A stretch of 64,000 nucleotides of DNA from Bacteroidota bacterium (GTDB lineage Bacteria > Bacteroidota > Bacteroidia > Chitinophagales > Chitinophagaceae), in the NCBI GenBank assembly GCA_018267575.1, contig JAFDYF010000001.1:1-64000 (forward strand), in the 5' to 3' direction. The translations under genes and the position numbers were made by a program. Below the pieces are notes generated by a model that worked only from the letters and a program-made list of their open reading frames with translations, made no database searches and was not told where the DNA came from. Within the stretch, counting starts at the first letter, position 1, and each line of letters opens with the position of its first letter. Shown here piece after piece: positions 43,366 through 51,134 of this stretch.

Positions 43366-43415
43366 TATCAATATTCAATAATTGCCGGATTATAGTAATA
43401 TCACGGCTTAATTTT

Positions 43416-44192
43416 TTGCCCTTGCATCATTTTTTAAAAAAATTTTTATCGGTTTTGCTTGCGCTCTGCCTTGTGCTGGCTGGTCAGCAAGCTTTTTCCC
43501 AAATCACGATCAGGGGCACAGTATATAATATGAACCGCAGTAAACCGCTTCAATCGGTAAGTGTGGTCAGTACTTCGGGAAATGGTGTGGTGACAGACTC
43601 CAATGGCAATTATATAATAACTGTGAGAGAAGGCGATTCCATTTCCTTTTCCTATCTCGGTAGGCATACCATGAAATATCCTGCAAGCATGATTAGCCAA
43701 TATACCAATTTTGATGTGGCCTTACATGTGGAACCCACAGAACTCAGACAGGTACAGGTGATGCCCAGAGATTATCATATGGACTCCTTGCAAAACCGAC
43801 AAGACTATGCCAAGATCTTTGATTATAAAAAGCCCGGCCTCAAGATTACGGAGCCCGGGGTGGGTGGCACCGGGGTGGGGTTCGACCTTGACGAGATCAT
43901 TGAAATGTTCCAGTTCAATAAAAAACGCCGTATGCTCGCTTTCCAGCAACGATTGCTGCAAGAGGAGCGGGATAATTTTATTGACCATCGTTTCAGTAAA
44001 CTGCTCGTTAAGAAAATAACGCATGCCACAGGCGCAGAGCTGGATTCCTTTATGAGGATATACCGGCCTTCTTTCAATTTTACCCAAACCAGCACCGATT
44101 ACGATTTCGAAACCTATATCAAGCTGGCTTATAGGGAATACAAAAGATATAAACAGCTTGGCGAAATGAGGAAGCAAAGACTCCCATTTTGA
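43416..44192 (+). CDS. Secreted CarboxypepD_reg-like domain protein, TTG start
   Basis: 258 residues. A signal peptide (LKKFLSVLLALCLVLAGQQAFSQ) precedes a carboxypeptidase regulatory-like beta-sandwich domain (IRGTVYNMNRSKPLQSVSVVS, TDSNGNYIITVREGDSISFSYLG; about residues 32-110), the same domain found at the N-terminus of SusC proteins. The rest is a charged helical region with KKRRMLAFQQRLLQEERDNFIDHRF. No ATG lies upstream of or in the signal peptide; TTG 43416 (or TTG 43422) must be used. Together with the next gene, which carries the same domain, it points to an envelope function. It is not a TonB receptor. Confidence 0.82.
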   Translation: MPLHHFLKKFLSVLLALCLVLAGQQAFSQITIRGTVYNMNRSKPLQSVSVVSTSGNGVVTDSNGNYIITVREGDSISFSYLGRHTMKYPASMISQYTNFDVALHVEPTELRQVQVMPRDYHMDSLQNRQDYAKIFDYKKPGLKITEPGVGGTGVGFDLDEIIEMFQFNKKRRMLAFQQRLLQEERDNFIDHRFSKLLVKKITHATGAELDSFMRIYRPSFNFTQTSTDYDFETYIKLAYREYKRYKQLGEMRKQRLPF

Positions 44193-44397
44193 AGTTGGGT
44201 CAATCATCTCCAGGCCTGTCAGCAGGTTTGTGGTTCTTCCATTTTTGATGAAAGGTTTCTGCGAATTTCAAGTCTACAGCAAAAGCAATTATTGCGTAGC
44301 AAAAAATAACCTAAGGATAATAGTGGTTTTCAGCTTTCTTGTATTTTATTTAGCACAAAAAAGCAACCAAATTGTGCTTTCATTAGTATTTTTATAT

Positions 44398-46926
44398 ATG
44401 CACCTGTTGAAAGACCGACTTCATAAAGCCTTATTTCTTTCTATAATAGTCCTTTCTTTTCTTATCCCGAGTAGTTACGCGCAAGAAAAAATATTAAAAG
44501 GCGTCATCCTAGATGCCCATAGCGACGAACGGGTGCCTTTTGCCTCCATGGAGTTCAAACATTCCAAAGCAGGCAGGCTCAGCGATTCCTCCGGCAGTTT
44601 TGTATTTCGTTTTAATGAATGGCCAAAGGATACTTTGATGATCACCTATGTGGGTTTCCAGGATTACCAAATGGCTTTCGACTCGGCATTTCTTGCCAAA
44701 GCGGGCAAGAATAACGTGGTGAACATTGTCATACGGATGGATCGGGGTCGATATGAAAACGCGGTGGTGGTTAGCAAAAAAGTAGACCACGGTCTCATCA
44801 TGTGGCGCAGGATCGTGCGCCGAAAAAAATTCAATGACCGATACCGCTTCAATAATTTTTCTTACGAACTGTACAATAAACTGGAATTGGACCTGAACAA
44901 TGTGAACAAAGAAAAGCTGGAAGAAAAAAAACTGTTGCGCCCTTTTAATTTTGTGCTGAACAATGTGGACACCACAGAAGGAACGCCTTTTCTTCCAGCT
45001 TATCTTACCGAAACTGTATCGGACTATTATTACCAAAAATCGCCAACCCGCAGACGGGAGGTGATCAAAGGCAGCAAAACGGTGGGAGTGGACAATGAAA
45101 GCATCACCAGGATGTTGGGAGGGATGGAACAGAATGTGGACTTTTACAGAAATTTCATTCCGGTTTTTGACAAAAAATTTGTGAGCCCCATCAGCGATTA
45201 TGGGGATGAATACTATCGTTATAAAATTATTGACACCCAATACGTCAATTCCCGACGACTTTATCATCTCATCTTTACGCCAAAGCGCAAAGGCCAAAGT
45301 ACGTTTGAGGGTGATTGCTGGGTACACGATACCACATTTGCCATACAGAAAATGAACCTCCGGCTTTCGGAGGATGCCAATATCAATTTTGTAAAACAGC
45401 TCAGCCTGATCCAGGAATATAGCCTGATCAATGACAGTACCTGGTTCCTTAGCAAAGACAAATTTGTGGTGAATTTGGTACTCCTAGGGAAAAAGACAGG
45501 CTCTTTTATCGGCAGGAAAACGACCACCTACCGAAATATTGTAGTGAACGATAGCTCCGTAATCAGGGAGTTGGATAAAAATAAACTAATAGAGGAAACC
45601 ATCATAGAACCGGATGCCCGAAAGCAAACCGATTCTTTTTGGGCCAATGTGCGCCACGAGCCGCTTAGCAAAAACGAAAAGGCCATTTATATGATGGTGG
45701 ATACTCTGATGAAGATGCCCATCTTTCACACTTACACCAATGTGATCAATTTTATTGGCACCGGCTACCTGAATGTGTACAAAAAATATCAAATCGGACC
45801 CTGGTTCAATTGGGTTTATAGTGATGTGCTGGAAGGTCTTCGCCTCCGTTTCGATTTGGGCACCAATGAACGCTTCAACAAAAACATTACTCTTCACGGC
45901 TATATGGCCTATGGCTTTGCCAACCAACGCTGGAACAGTGAGGCTGATGCACTATATGTAATCAAGCGCAACCCAAGGGTAACCCTCTTTGGCATGTATA
46001 AAAAAGACCTTGATTTTGGGCAACAGTACTATGATGAAATTTCCTCGGACAATATTTTTGCGCTGGCTTTCCGCAAATCCAATATCCCAATAAAATTCAT
46101 CGGCATCGAACAAAAAAAGCTGGAATTCTTTAAAGAATGGCATTCCGGCTTTTCGGTTACCCTTACCGGTGACAACAAAATTTATGACCCCATTCAAAAC
46201 CTTCCGCTAAAACAGATTTTTAACAATACTCCTTTCCAGCCCTTAAATACTTTTGAAGCTTCCATTCGCCTCCGTTTCGCGTATCTGGAAAAATTCTTCG
46301 AAAACAACTTTTACCGTTACAGCTTGGGCAGCGACTACCCCATCGTTTCTTTTAAATACACTAGGGGTATGGAGGGTGTGCTGAACAGCAGTTATAATTA
46401 CGATAAGATTTCAGGCAGTATTTCCGACCTGAAAAAAATACCACCGATTGGTAGTCTTTATTATAATTTGTTTGGAGGAAGAACCTACGGAACACTTCCC
46501 TTTACCTTTCTGGATATTGCACCGGGAAATGAGATCCATTACTATAACCAATATGCTTTCAGCCTGCTCAATAAATACCAATACCTGCACGACAAATATT
46601 TGGGTATAAGCCTGGAACACAATTTTGGTAACGGGCTGTTCCGCTTTATACCGTTTACGCGTAAACTGAAATTCCGTCAGTTTTGGACGGCAAAGGCCTT
46701 ATGGGGCAGCCTCAGCGATGCGAACAAGCAGTTCAATAATAGTTCGCCCAACAATTATACATTCCAGTCACTAGATGGTAAAACCTATCTGGAAGTGGGC
46801 ACCGGGGTCGACAATATTTTTAAAATCTTTCGCCTCGACTTTGTATGGAGGGTTTTGCCCAATCCCCCAGCTCCAGGAAGCCCGCCCGGCTTTGGTATTT
46901 TTGGCAGCTTCCATGTTGATTTTTAG
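44398..46926 (+). CDS. DUF5686 outer-membrane protein with CarboxypepD_reg-like domain
   Basis: 842 residues from ATG 44398, chosen because it begins a proper signal peptide (LHKALFLSIIVLSFLIPSSYAQ); the frame extends upstream without support. Domain order: CarboxypepD_reg-like (LKGVILDAHSDERVPFASMEF, about 30-110), then the DUF5686 region to the C-terminus, with alternating aromatic/hydrophobic strands that suggest an outer-membrane beta-barrel (for example KYQIGPWFNWVYSDVLEGLRLRFDLGTN) and a final FGIFGSFHVDF ending in Phe, typical of barrel proteins. Function of the family is unknown. Not a TonB-dependent receptor: no plug domain is visible. Confidence 0.88.
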   Translation: MHLLKDRLHKALFLSIIVLSFLIPSSYAQEKILKGVILDAHSDERVPFASMEFKHSKAGRLSDSSGSFVFRFNEWPKDTLMITYVGFQDYQMAFDSAFLAKAGKNNVVNIVIRMDRGRYENAVVVSKKVDHGLIMWRRIVRRKKFNDRYRFNNFSYELYNKLELDLNNVNKEKLEEKKLLRPFNFVLNNVDTTEGTPFLPAYLTETVSDYYYQKSPTRRREVIKGSKTVGVDNESITRMLGGMEQNVDFYRNFIPVFDKKFVSPISDYGDEYYRYKIIDTQYVNSRRLYHLIFTPKRKGQSTFEGDCWVHDTTFAIQKMNLRLSEDANINFVKQLSLIQEYSLINDSTWFLSKDKFVVNLVLLGKKTGSFIGRKTTTYRNIVVNDSSVIRELDKNKLIEETIIEPDARKQTDSFWANVRHEPLSKNEKAIYMMVDTLMKMPIFHTYTNVINFIGTGYLNVYKKYQIGPWFNWVYSDVLEGLRLRFDLGTNERFNKNITLHGYMAYGFANQRWNSEADALYVIKRNPRVTLFGMYKKDLDFGQQYYDEISSDNIFALAFRKSNIPIKFIGIEQKKLEFFKEWHSGFSVTLTGDNKIYDPIQNLPLKQIFNNTPFQPLNTFEASIRLRFAYLEKFFENNFYRYSLGSDYPIVSFKYTRGMEGVLNSSYNYDKISGSISDLKKIPPIGSLYYNLFGGRTYGTLPFTFLDIAPGNEIHYYNQYAFSLLNKYQYLHDKYLGISLEHNFGNGLFRFIPFTRKLKFRQFWTAKALWGSLSDANKQFNNSSPNNYTFQSLDGKTYLEVGTGVDNIFKIFRLDFVWRVLPNPPAPGSPPGFGIFGSFHVDF

Positions 46927-46987
46927 AACTGAAGCTCTTAGCTCCATCCGAAGCTGCTGCTCACCTAAAAATAGTGAGCAGCTAAAG

Positions 46988-47533
46988 TCAGGTTCTTTCA
47001 TACTGCCTAAAGCCGATTCTGTTTCTTGGCGGAATTGGCTGGGCTTGTTTTTCAAGCAATTCCTTTATAACACAAAAAATATTGGCGATATCCCTACTGT
47101 TCCCTTTTACTTCCTTTTCTAGGTTGGCAAGTTGTAAGAGTATTTCTTTATTGGTAAGGGCATACTCTTTTAGTTTAGTGAATACCCTAATGATTCTTAT
47201 GTTCACAGCAATAGCCGTTTTGCTGTTCAGGATACTTGATAACATAGCTACCCCTTGCTCCGTAAATACTTTTGGCCTATATCTTGCGCCTCCCCAACTT
47301 GAGGTCACAATTTGTGACCTCAAGTTGGTCCATTCCTTTTCACGCAATGTGAACATAAAATCTTTGGGGAATCTTTCTAGATTTCTTTTAATACTTTGAT
47401 TAAAAACTTTTGTTTCTACGCCGTACATTTCCGCCAGATCACTGTCCAGCATTACCTTTTCACCCCTTACCATAAAAATTTTGTTCAGTATTTTTTGTTC
47501 CATCACCAATAATGACAATTCTTTTTTTGGCAT
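46988..47533 (-). CDS. ORF6N domain DNA-binding protein
   Basis: 181 residues. The ORF6N (KilA-N-related) domain covers about residues 14-100: ILNKIFMVRGEKVMLDSDLAEMYGVETKVFNQSIKRNLERFPKDFMFTL, then EWTNLRSQIVTSSWGGARYRPKVFTEQGVAMLSSIL. A helical C-terminal region follows, possibly a coiled coil (KEILLQLANLEKEVKGNSRDI). Such proteins occur in phages and often as stand-alone chromosomal genes in Bacteroidota; the role is thought to be regulatory. ATG 47533 was kept; ATG 47503 is an alternative. A 35-nt perfect palindrome lies within the coding sequence (47294-47328). Confidence 0.88.
   Translation of the reverse strand: MPKKELSLLVMEQKILNKIFMVRGEKVMLDSDLAEMYGVETKVFNQSIKRNLERFPKDFMFTLREKEWTNLRSQIVTSSWGGARYRPKVFTEQGVAMLSSILNSKTAIAVNIRIIRVFTKLKEYALTNKEILLQLANLEKEVKGNSRDIANIFCVIKELLEKQAQPIPPRNRIGFRQYERT
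47294..47328. repeat. Perfect 35-nt palindrome inside the ORF6N gene
   Basis: Arm CCAACTTGAGGTCACAA (47294-47310), centre T (47311), and the exact reverse complement of the arm (47312-47328): 17 of 17 bases pair. It encodes TNLRSQIVTSSW of the ORF6N domain. It may be an operator for the protein itself, an RNA hairpin or a recombination site. Confidence 0.85.
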
Positions 47534-47861
47534 AGCATTTCACTTTTATATTATTGAATACATGTGGAAATTGTTCTGATATCTCCTTCATTAATGAATC
47601 AAACAGTTCATCTGTCATTCATACTCGGAAGCTTCATTAAAAGCCTTCAATTAATTAAATGGGGGCAATGGTTTTGTTACAAGGTGGGGTTTCAAATTGT
47701 TAGGTAATTTAAAGTTAGGTAAAATGTTGAAACAAAATTTCCAACTATTTCATTAACTTACTTTCTTTACATTATCGAGCAATATTTCCAGCATACCCAA
47801 CATTGGGATTTTAAAAGCATAAACCTTTTCCCGTCATCTAAAAATAATATATCGTATAATT
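47534..47861. other. Intergenic region between the ORF6N gene and a hypothetical gene
   Basis: AT-rich divergent spacer. On the minus strand a 52-codon frame (47618-47460) overlaps the ORF6N start and begins MTDELFDSLMKEISEQFPHV; it may be a small protein or remnant. GTTAGGTAATTTAAAGTTAGG (near 47698-47718) is a short direct repeat of GTTAGGTAA-like words. No TAnnTTTG promoter was identified with confidence. Confidence 0.35.
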
Positions 47862-48404
47862 ATGGATCAAACAACTTTAGGTATTGGTACCCGGTTGCAG
47901 CACACACAATTTGGACCAGGTGTGATTGTTGGCGTAAAATATGCCACCTACCTTATTTCATTTATCCATCATGGCATTAAGGAACTTGATAAAACAGATT
48001 CACATTTGGATGAAATCATTCCAGAAAACGTAACAGCAGAAATAGAAACCTCTTCAGAAATAGAAAAATCCCTTTTAAAGATCCTTCGGCTTTGGGGCGA
48101 TACACAAGAGATTGTTCCCTTGGGCGAGCGTTGGCAAAAAGGGATGATGCTTTTACAACCTTTCGACAAAACACAAAAACCAAAAGAAATACCTGTAGAG
48201 GTTTTCTTTCACAAAATAGTGATGCTGAGAGATCGGTTAAGGGTAATGGAGCAGCAGATCAATGCGCACAAAATTTTGACCGACGAGGACAAAGTAAACC
48301 TGCAGCAATATATTACCCGCATTTATGGATCGCTCACTACCTTCAATGTGCTTTTCAAGAACAAGGAGCATTGGTTTGTCGGCGATAAGGGGGCTGAACC
48401 TTGA
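47862..48404 (+). CDS. Conserved hypothetical protein with Tudor-like N-terminus
   Basis: 180 residues, no signal peptide or membrane helix, probably cytoplasmic. The N-terminus GTRLQHTQFGPGVIVGVKYATYLISFIHHGIKEL (about 9-42) resembles the small SH3/Tudor-like domain found at the end of UvrD/PcrA helicases, which binds protein or nucleic acid partners. The middle is acidic (HLDEIIPENVTAEIETSSEIEKSL) and the C-terminal half helical (FFHKIVMLRDRLRVMEQQINAHKILTDEDKVNLQQYI), perhaps a coiled coil. No family name was recognised. It ends 53 bases before the dipeptidase start. Confidence 0.65.
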   Translation: MDQTTLGIGTRLQHTQFGPGVIVGVKYATYLISFIHHGIKELDKTDSHLDEIIPENVTAEIETSSEIEKSLLKILRLWGDTQEIVPLGERWQKGMMLLQPFDKTQKPKEIPVEVFFHKIVMLRDRLRVMEQQINAHKILTDEDKVNLQQYITRIYGSLTTFNVLFKNKEHWFVGDKGAEP

Positions 48405-48457
48405 TTTAACTGGTTTAATTGATTAATAAGATTTCAGTAATACCAAAACTACACTTC

Positions 48458-49660
48458 ATGCAATCATCTTCTTTAGTAAAAATTTTTGTACACCCATTAA
48501 TGGTTTTATTTTTCTTATCGCAAACGGTCTTTGCACAAACCTATAAAACCATTCATGAAAATGCGGTGGTTGCAGATACTCATAATGATGTGCTTTCCAC
48601 CGTTACCCTGGAAGGGTTAAATATTGAAAATGATCTGACTGGTAAATCTCATTCCGATCTCGCCCGTTTTAAAAAAGGTGGGGTGGATATAGAGATGTTC
48701 TCGATTTTTTGTGATGGCCGCTATGGTAAGGGTAGTGCTTTCAACTATGCCAACCGGGAAATCGATTCCTTGTATGCGATTGCTAAACGCAATCCAGGAA
48801 AAATGGAAATGGTTTCCACTTGGGCGCAATTGCAGCACGCACTTAAAACACATAAGCTCGCTGCCATGATGGGTGTGGAAGGTGGCCATATGATCGAAGA
48901 TGATCTGGATAACTTGGACAGTCTTGCCAAACGTGGTGTTCGTTATATGACACTTACCTGGAACAATAGCACTTCCTGGGCCACTTCAGCTTTTGATGAA
49001 AACAGAAAAGCATTTCTTGTGACACCCTATGGACTTACCGAATTTGGCAAAGAAGTAGTAAAGCGCATGAATGCATTAGGCATGATGGTGGATATTTCGC
49101 ATGTGGGTGAAAAAACTTTTTGGGATGTCCTCAACACGACCACCAAACCCGTTATTGCTTCCCACAGTTCCGTATATGCGCTCTGCCCCGTGCCACGGAA
49201 TTTGAAAGATGACCAGATCAGGGCTGTGGCAAAAAACGGAGGTGTGATTGATATCAATTTTTATTCTGGCTTTATCGATAGCAATTATGCAAAACGCATC
49301 GCAGCCTTTATGAACCTTCATAAAAAAGAATACGATTCATTGATTGAAGCAAAATCTCCAGATTATGCCATTAATTTTTATTTCTCCAAAAAATACCCCA
49401 AAGATGTCCAGGGCATGAGACCACCACTCTCACTGTTGATCGACCATATCGATTATATAGCTAAACTAGTAGGTGTGGATTATGTTGGATTGGGCTCTGA
49501 TTTCGACGGCATCGAATCGGCCCCTCAAGGATTGGAAGGCGTGCAGGATTTTCCAAAAATCACCGAGGCATTATTGAAAAGAGGCTATTCCAAAAAAGAC
49601 GTGGAAAAAATTTTAGGAGGCAACTTTTTACGGGTGTTCAAAGCAAATGTGGGGTTATGA
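48458..49660 (+). CDS. Membrane dipeptidase (peptidase M19), secreted
   Basis: Renal-dipeptidase-type binuclear zinc peptidase of 400 residues from ATG 48458; a TTG 13 codons earlier is possible. The hydrophobic signal segment is VKIFVHPLMVLFFLSQTVFAQ. Metal ligands: His-x-Asp in VVADTHNDVL, the bridging Glu in MMGVEGGHMI, His in MVDISHVGEK and His in VIASHSSVYA, with the final Asp in GLGSDFDGIE. The barrel is complete. It acts on dipeptides, possibly including D-amino-acid dipeptides, in the periplasm. The stop codon abuts repeat copy 1 of the next locus. Confidence 0.93.
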   Translation: MQSSSLVKIFVHPLMVLFFLSQTVFAQTYKTIHENAVVADTHNDVLSTVTLEGLNIENDLTGKSHSDLARFKKGGVDIEMFSIFCDGRYGKGSAFNYANREIDSLYAIAKRNPGKMEMVSTWAQLQHALKTHKLAAMMGVEGGHMIEDDLDNLDSLAKRGVRYMTLTWNNSTSWATSAFDENRKAFLVTPYGLTEFGKEVVKRMNALGMMVDISHVGEKTFWDVLNTTTKPVIASHSSVYALCPVPRNLKDDQIRAVAKNGGVIDINFYSGFIDSNYAKRIAAFMNLHKKEYDSLIEAKSPDYAINFYFSKKYPKDVQGMRPPLSLLIDHIDYIAKLVGVDYVGLGSDFDGIESAPQGLEGVQDFPKITEALLKRGYSKKDVEKILGGNFLRVFKANVGL

Positions 49661-49787
49661 GTGAAGAAAGACGGGAAGACCGAAAGTCGGAAAGTCCGGA
49701 AGATGTGAATGGCGAAGGGTCAATAGGGAAAACTGTTGCACCTGAAGAAATCAACAAACCAGAAATCCCACCATCAGAAATAAAAAA
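49655..49787 (+). repeat. Direct repeat, copy 1 (before the membrane protein gene)
   Basis: Begins at the dipeptidase stop with ATGAGTGAAGAAAGACGGGA, continues through GAAAGTCGGAAAGTCCGGAAGA, TGTGAATGG, TTGCACCTGAAGAAATC, and AGAAATCCCACCATCAGAAAT. Copy 2 follows the gene at 50573-50707. The two align over about 130 bases with roughly 80 per cent identity by eye. It is open in the frame of the downstream gene. Confidence 0.8.
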
Positions 49788-49788
49788 C

Positions 49789-50580
49789 ATGGAAGTACAC
49801 CACCACCCCGAAGTAGAAAAAAAGGGGGTTAAAGAATATTTGCTCGAAGGCTTGATGATTTTTGTAGCAGTGACCATGGGGTTTTTTGCAGAAAATATCA
49901 GGGAAAATATAAGTGACCATTCGAAGGAAAAAGAGTACTTGGTCAATATAAAGAAAGACCTAGTTGCAGATACCTCCAATCTAAATATCTGGATTCCTGC
50001 CTTGCAATCGAGCATTAATAATTTCGATTCCCTAATATCTATTTTGCAACAGCCACAGCCAACAACCCGTGGAAGCGAGATGTATTATTTTGCCAGGCTC
50101 AGTACAAGAACCCGCCTTTTTGAATCCAATGATAATACCATTATTGAATTAAAAAGCTCTGGCAATTTCAGGTTGATACGAAATCTCACCGTGTTAAACG
50201 GGTTGGTAAATTTCGAAAACACAAAAACAAGATATATTACGTTGAATGATGTGGCAAACCAAGAGTCGGAATTGCTTTACCCATTGATAGGAACCCTGTT
50301 TGATGCATCCATATTTAATCAAATGGTAATCACGCCTAGGTCGGTTGCAACTGTTACAGAAAAAGATTTTTCAGAGAATTCAAAAAAATGGTTTCAAAAG
50401 CCGATTGGCAATCCGCAACTAAGAAATTATAATAAGGACATGATCAACCAACTGATTTATTACATCCACCAAAAAAGGTCAACCTTTGATGGTGAAATAA
50501 GGTTGCTCAATACCCAAAAGCAGGCAGCAGTAAGCTTAATACATCTATTGAACAAAGAATACCGTTTGGATAATGAGTAG
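49789..50580 (+). CDS. Membrane protein of a Bacteroidota-specific family, unknown function
   Basis: 264 residues from ATG 49789. The N-terminus MEVHHHPEVEKKGVKEYLLEG leads into one membrane helix (LMIFVAVTMGFFAENI), then a long soluble region, largely helical (EKEYLVNIKKDLVADTSNLNIWIPAL, NLTVLNGLVNFENTKTRYITL). The HHHP-EVEKK-KEYxxEGLMIF start is familiar from small Bacteroidota membrane proteins of unknown role. An in-frame ATG at 49657 would add 44 residues, but these are encoded by the flanking direct repeat, so 49789 is preferred. The gene is bracketed by both repeat copies. Confidence 0.7.
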   Translation: MEVHHHPEVEKKGVKEYLLEGLMIFVAVTMGFFAENIRENISDHSKEKEYLVNIKKDLVADTSNLNIWIPALQSSINNFDSLISILQQPQPTTRGSEMYYFARLSTRTRLFESNDNTIIELKSSGNFRLIRNLTVLNGLVNFENTKTRYITLNDVANQESELLYPLIGTLFDASIFNQMVITPRSVATVTEKDFSENSKKWFQKPIGNPQLRNYNKDMINQLIYYIHQKRSTFDGEIRLLNTQKQAAVSLIHLLNKEYRLDNE

Positions 50581-50707
50581 GAAAGAAGTCGGGAAGACAG
50601 AAAGTCGGAAAGTCCGGAAGAAGTGAATGGTGAATCGTTATTATTAAAAACTCTTGCACCCGAAGAAATCACCAAATCAGAAATCCCAAAATCAGAAATA
50701 AAAGAAA
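50573..50707 (+). repeat. Direct repeat, copy 2 (after the membrane protein gene)
   Basis: Starts at the stop of the membrane protein gene with ATGAGTAGGAAAGAAGTCGGG, then AGAAAGTCGGAAAGTCCGGA, AGTGAATGGTGAATCG, TTGCACCCGAAGAAATC and AGAAATCCCAAAATCAGAAA. It has the same order and polarity as copy 1. It is not open in a useful frame here and ends just before the zinc-ribbon gene (minus strand). Confidence 0.8.
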
Positions 50708-50713
50708 GTCGGT

Positions 50714-50983
50714 TTAAGAGGGCACCAGCCAGCTTTCCTTTATTTCTTCCTTCAATTTTTTTACGATATTATCCAGGCCTTCGTACCAGTCGAGGTGTGG
50801 GCTCCATTTGTTACAGCCACCCGCATGTTCCACACATTGCGTTTGGTCCCACACCTTGCCGCATTTGGGGCAGCGGGCACCTGTGGCAAAAGTGTCCCAA
50901 TGCTGACCGCAACTGCATTGCCAATAAGGCTGGCCATCGGGTTCCCATTTACATTTTGGGCAGCGAATATGAATTTGGTCCAT
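50714..50983 (-). CDS. Small zinc-ribbon protein
   Basis: 89 residues from ATG 50983; a longer frame starts 9 codons upstream. Four cysteine pairs: CPKC (about residues 8-11), CSCG, CPKCGKVW and CVEHAGGC, separated by WDTFATGARCPK. This is the pattern of treble-clef or rubredoxin-like zinc ribbons. The tail WSPHLDWYEGLDNIVKKLKEEIKESW is helical. No catalytic motif. Proteins of this design occur widely in Bacteroidota; role unknown. Transcribed opposite to its neighbours. Confidence 0.75.
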   Translation of the reverse strand: MDQIHIRCPKCKWEPDGQPYWQCSCGQHWDTFATGARCPKCGKVWDQTQCVEHAGGCNKWSPHLDWYEGLDNIVKKLKEEIKESWLVPS

Positions 50984-51134
50984 GGAAAAGGAATAATTGA
51001 TTGGATGCAATGTACATCAATAACACAACTGCCATTTTAAAATTGATCCAATAAAATTTACTATTTATCAATAAAAAGTTGTGATAATGGATATCGAATA
51101 GAAATAAGAAACAATGACTGAATAAACCAAAAAC

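Noticed and set aside
44509..45327. 272-codon minus-strand open frame
   Set aside because: Antisense shadow of the DUF5686 gene; rich in His, Phe and Ile as expected for the complement of coding DNA.
47460..47618. 52-codon minus-strand frame beginning MTDELFDSLMKEISEQFPHV
   Set aside because: Helical N-terminus looks plausible but two thirds of its end overlaps the ORF6N gene in another frame; could not be supported as a gene.
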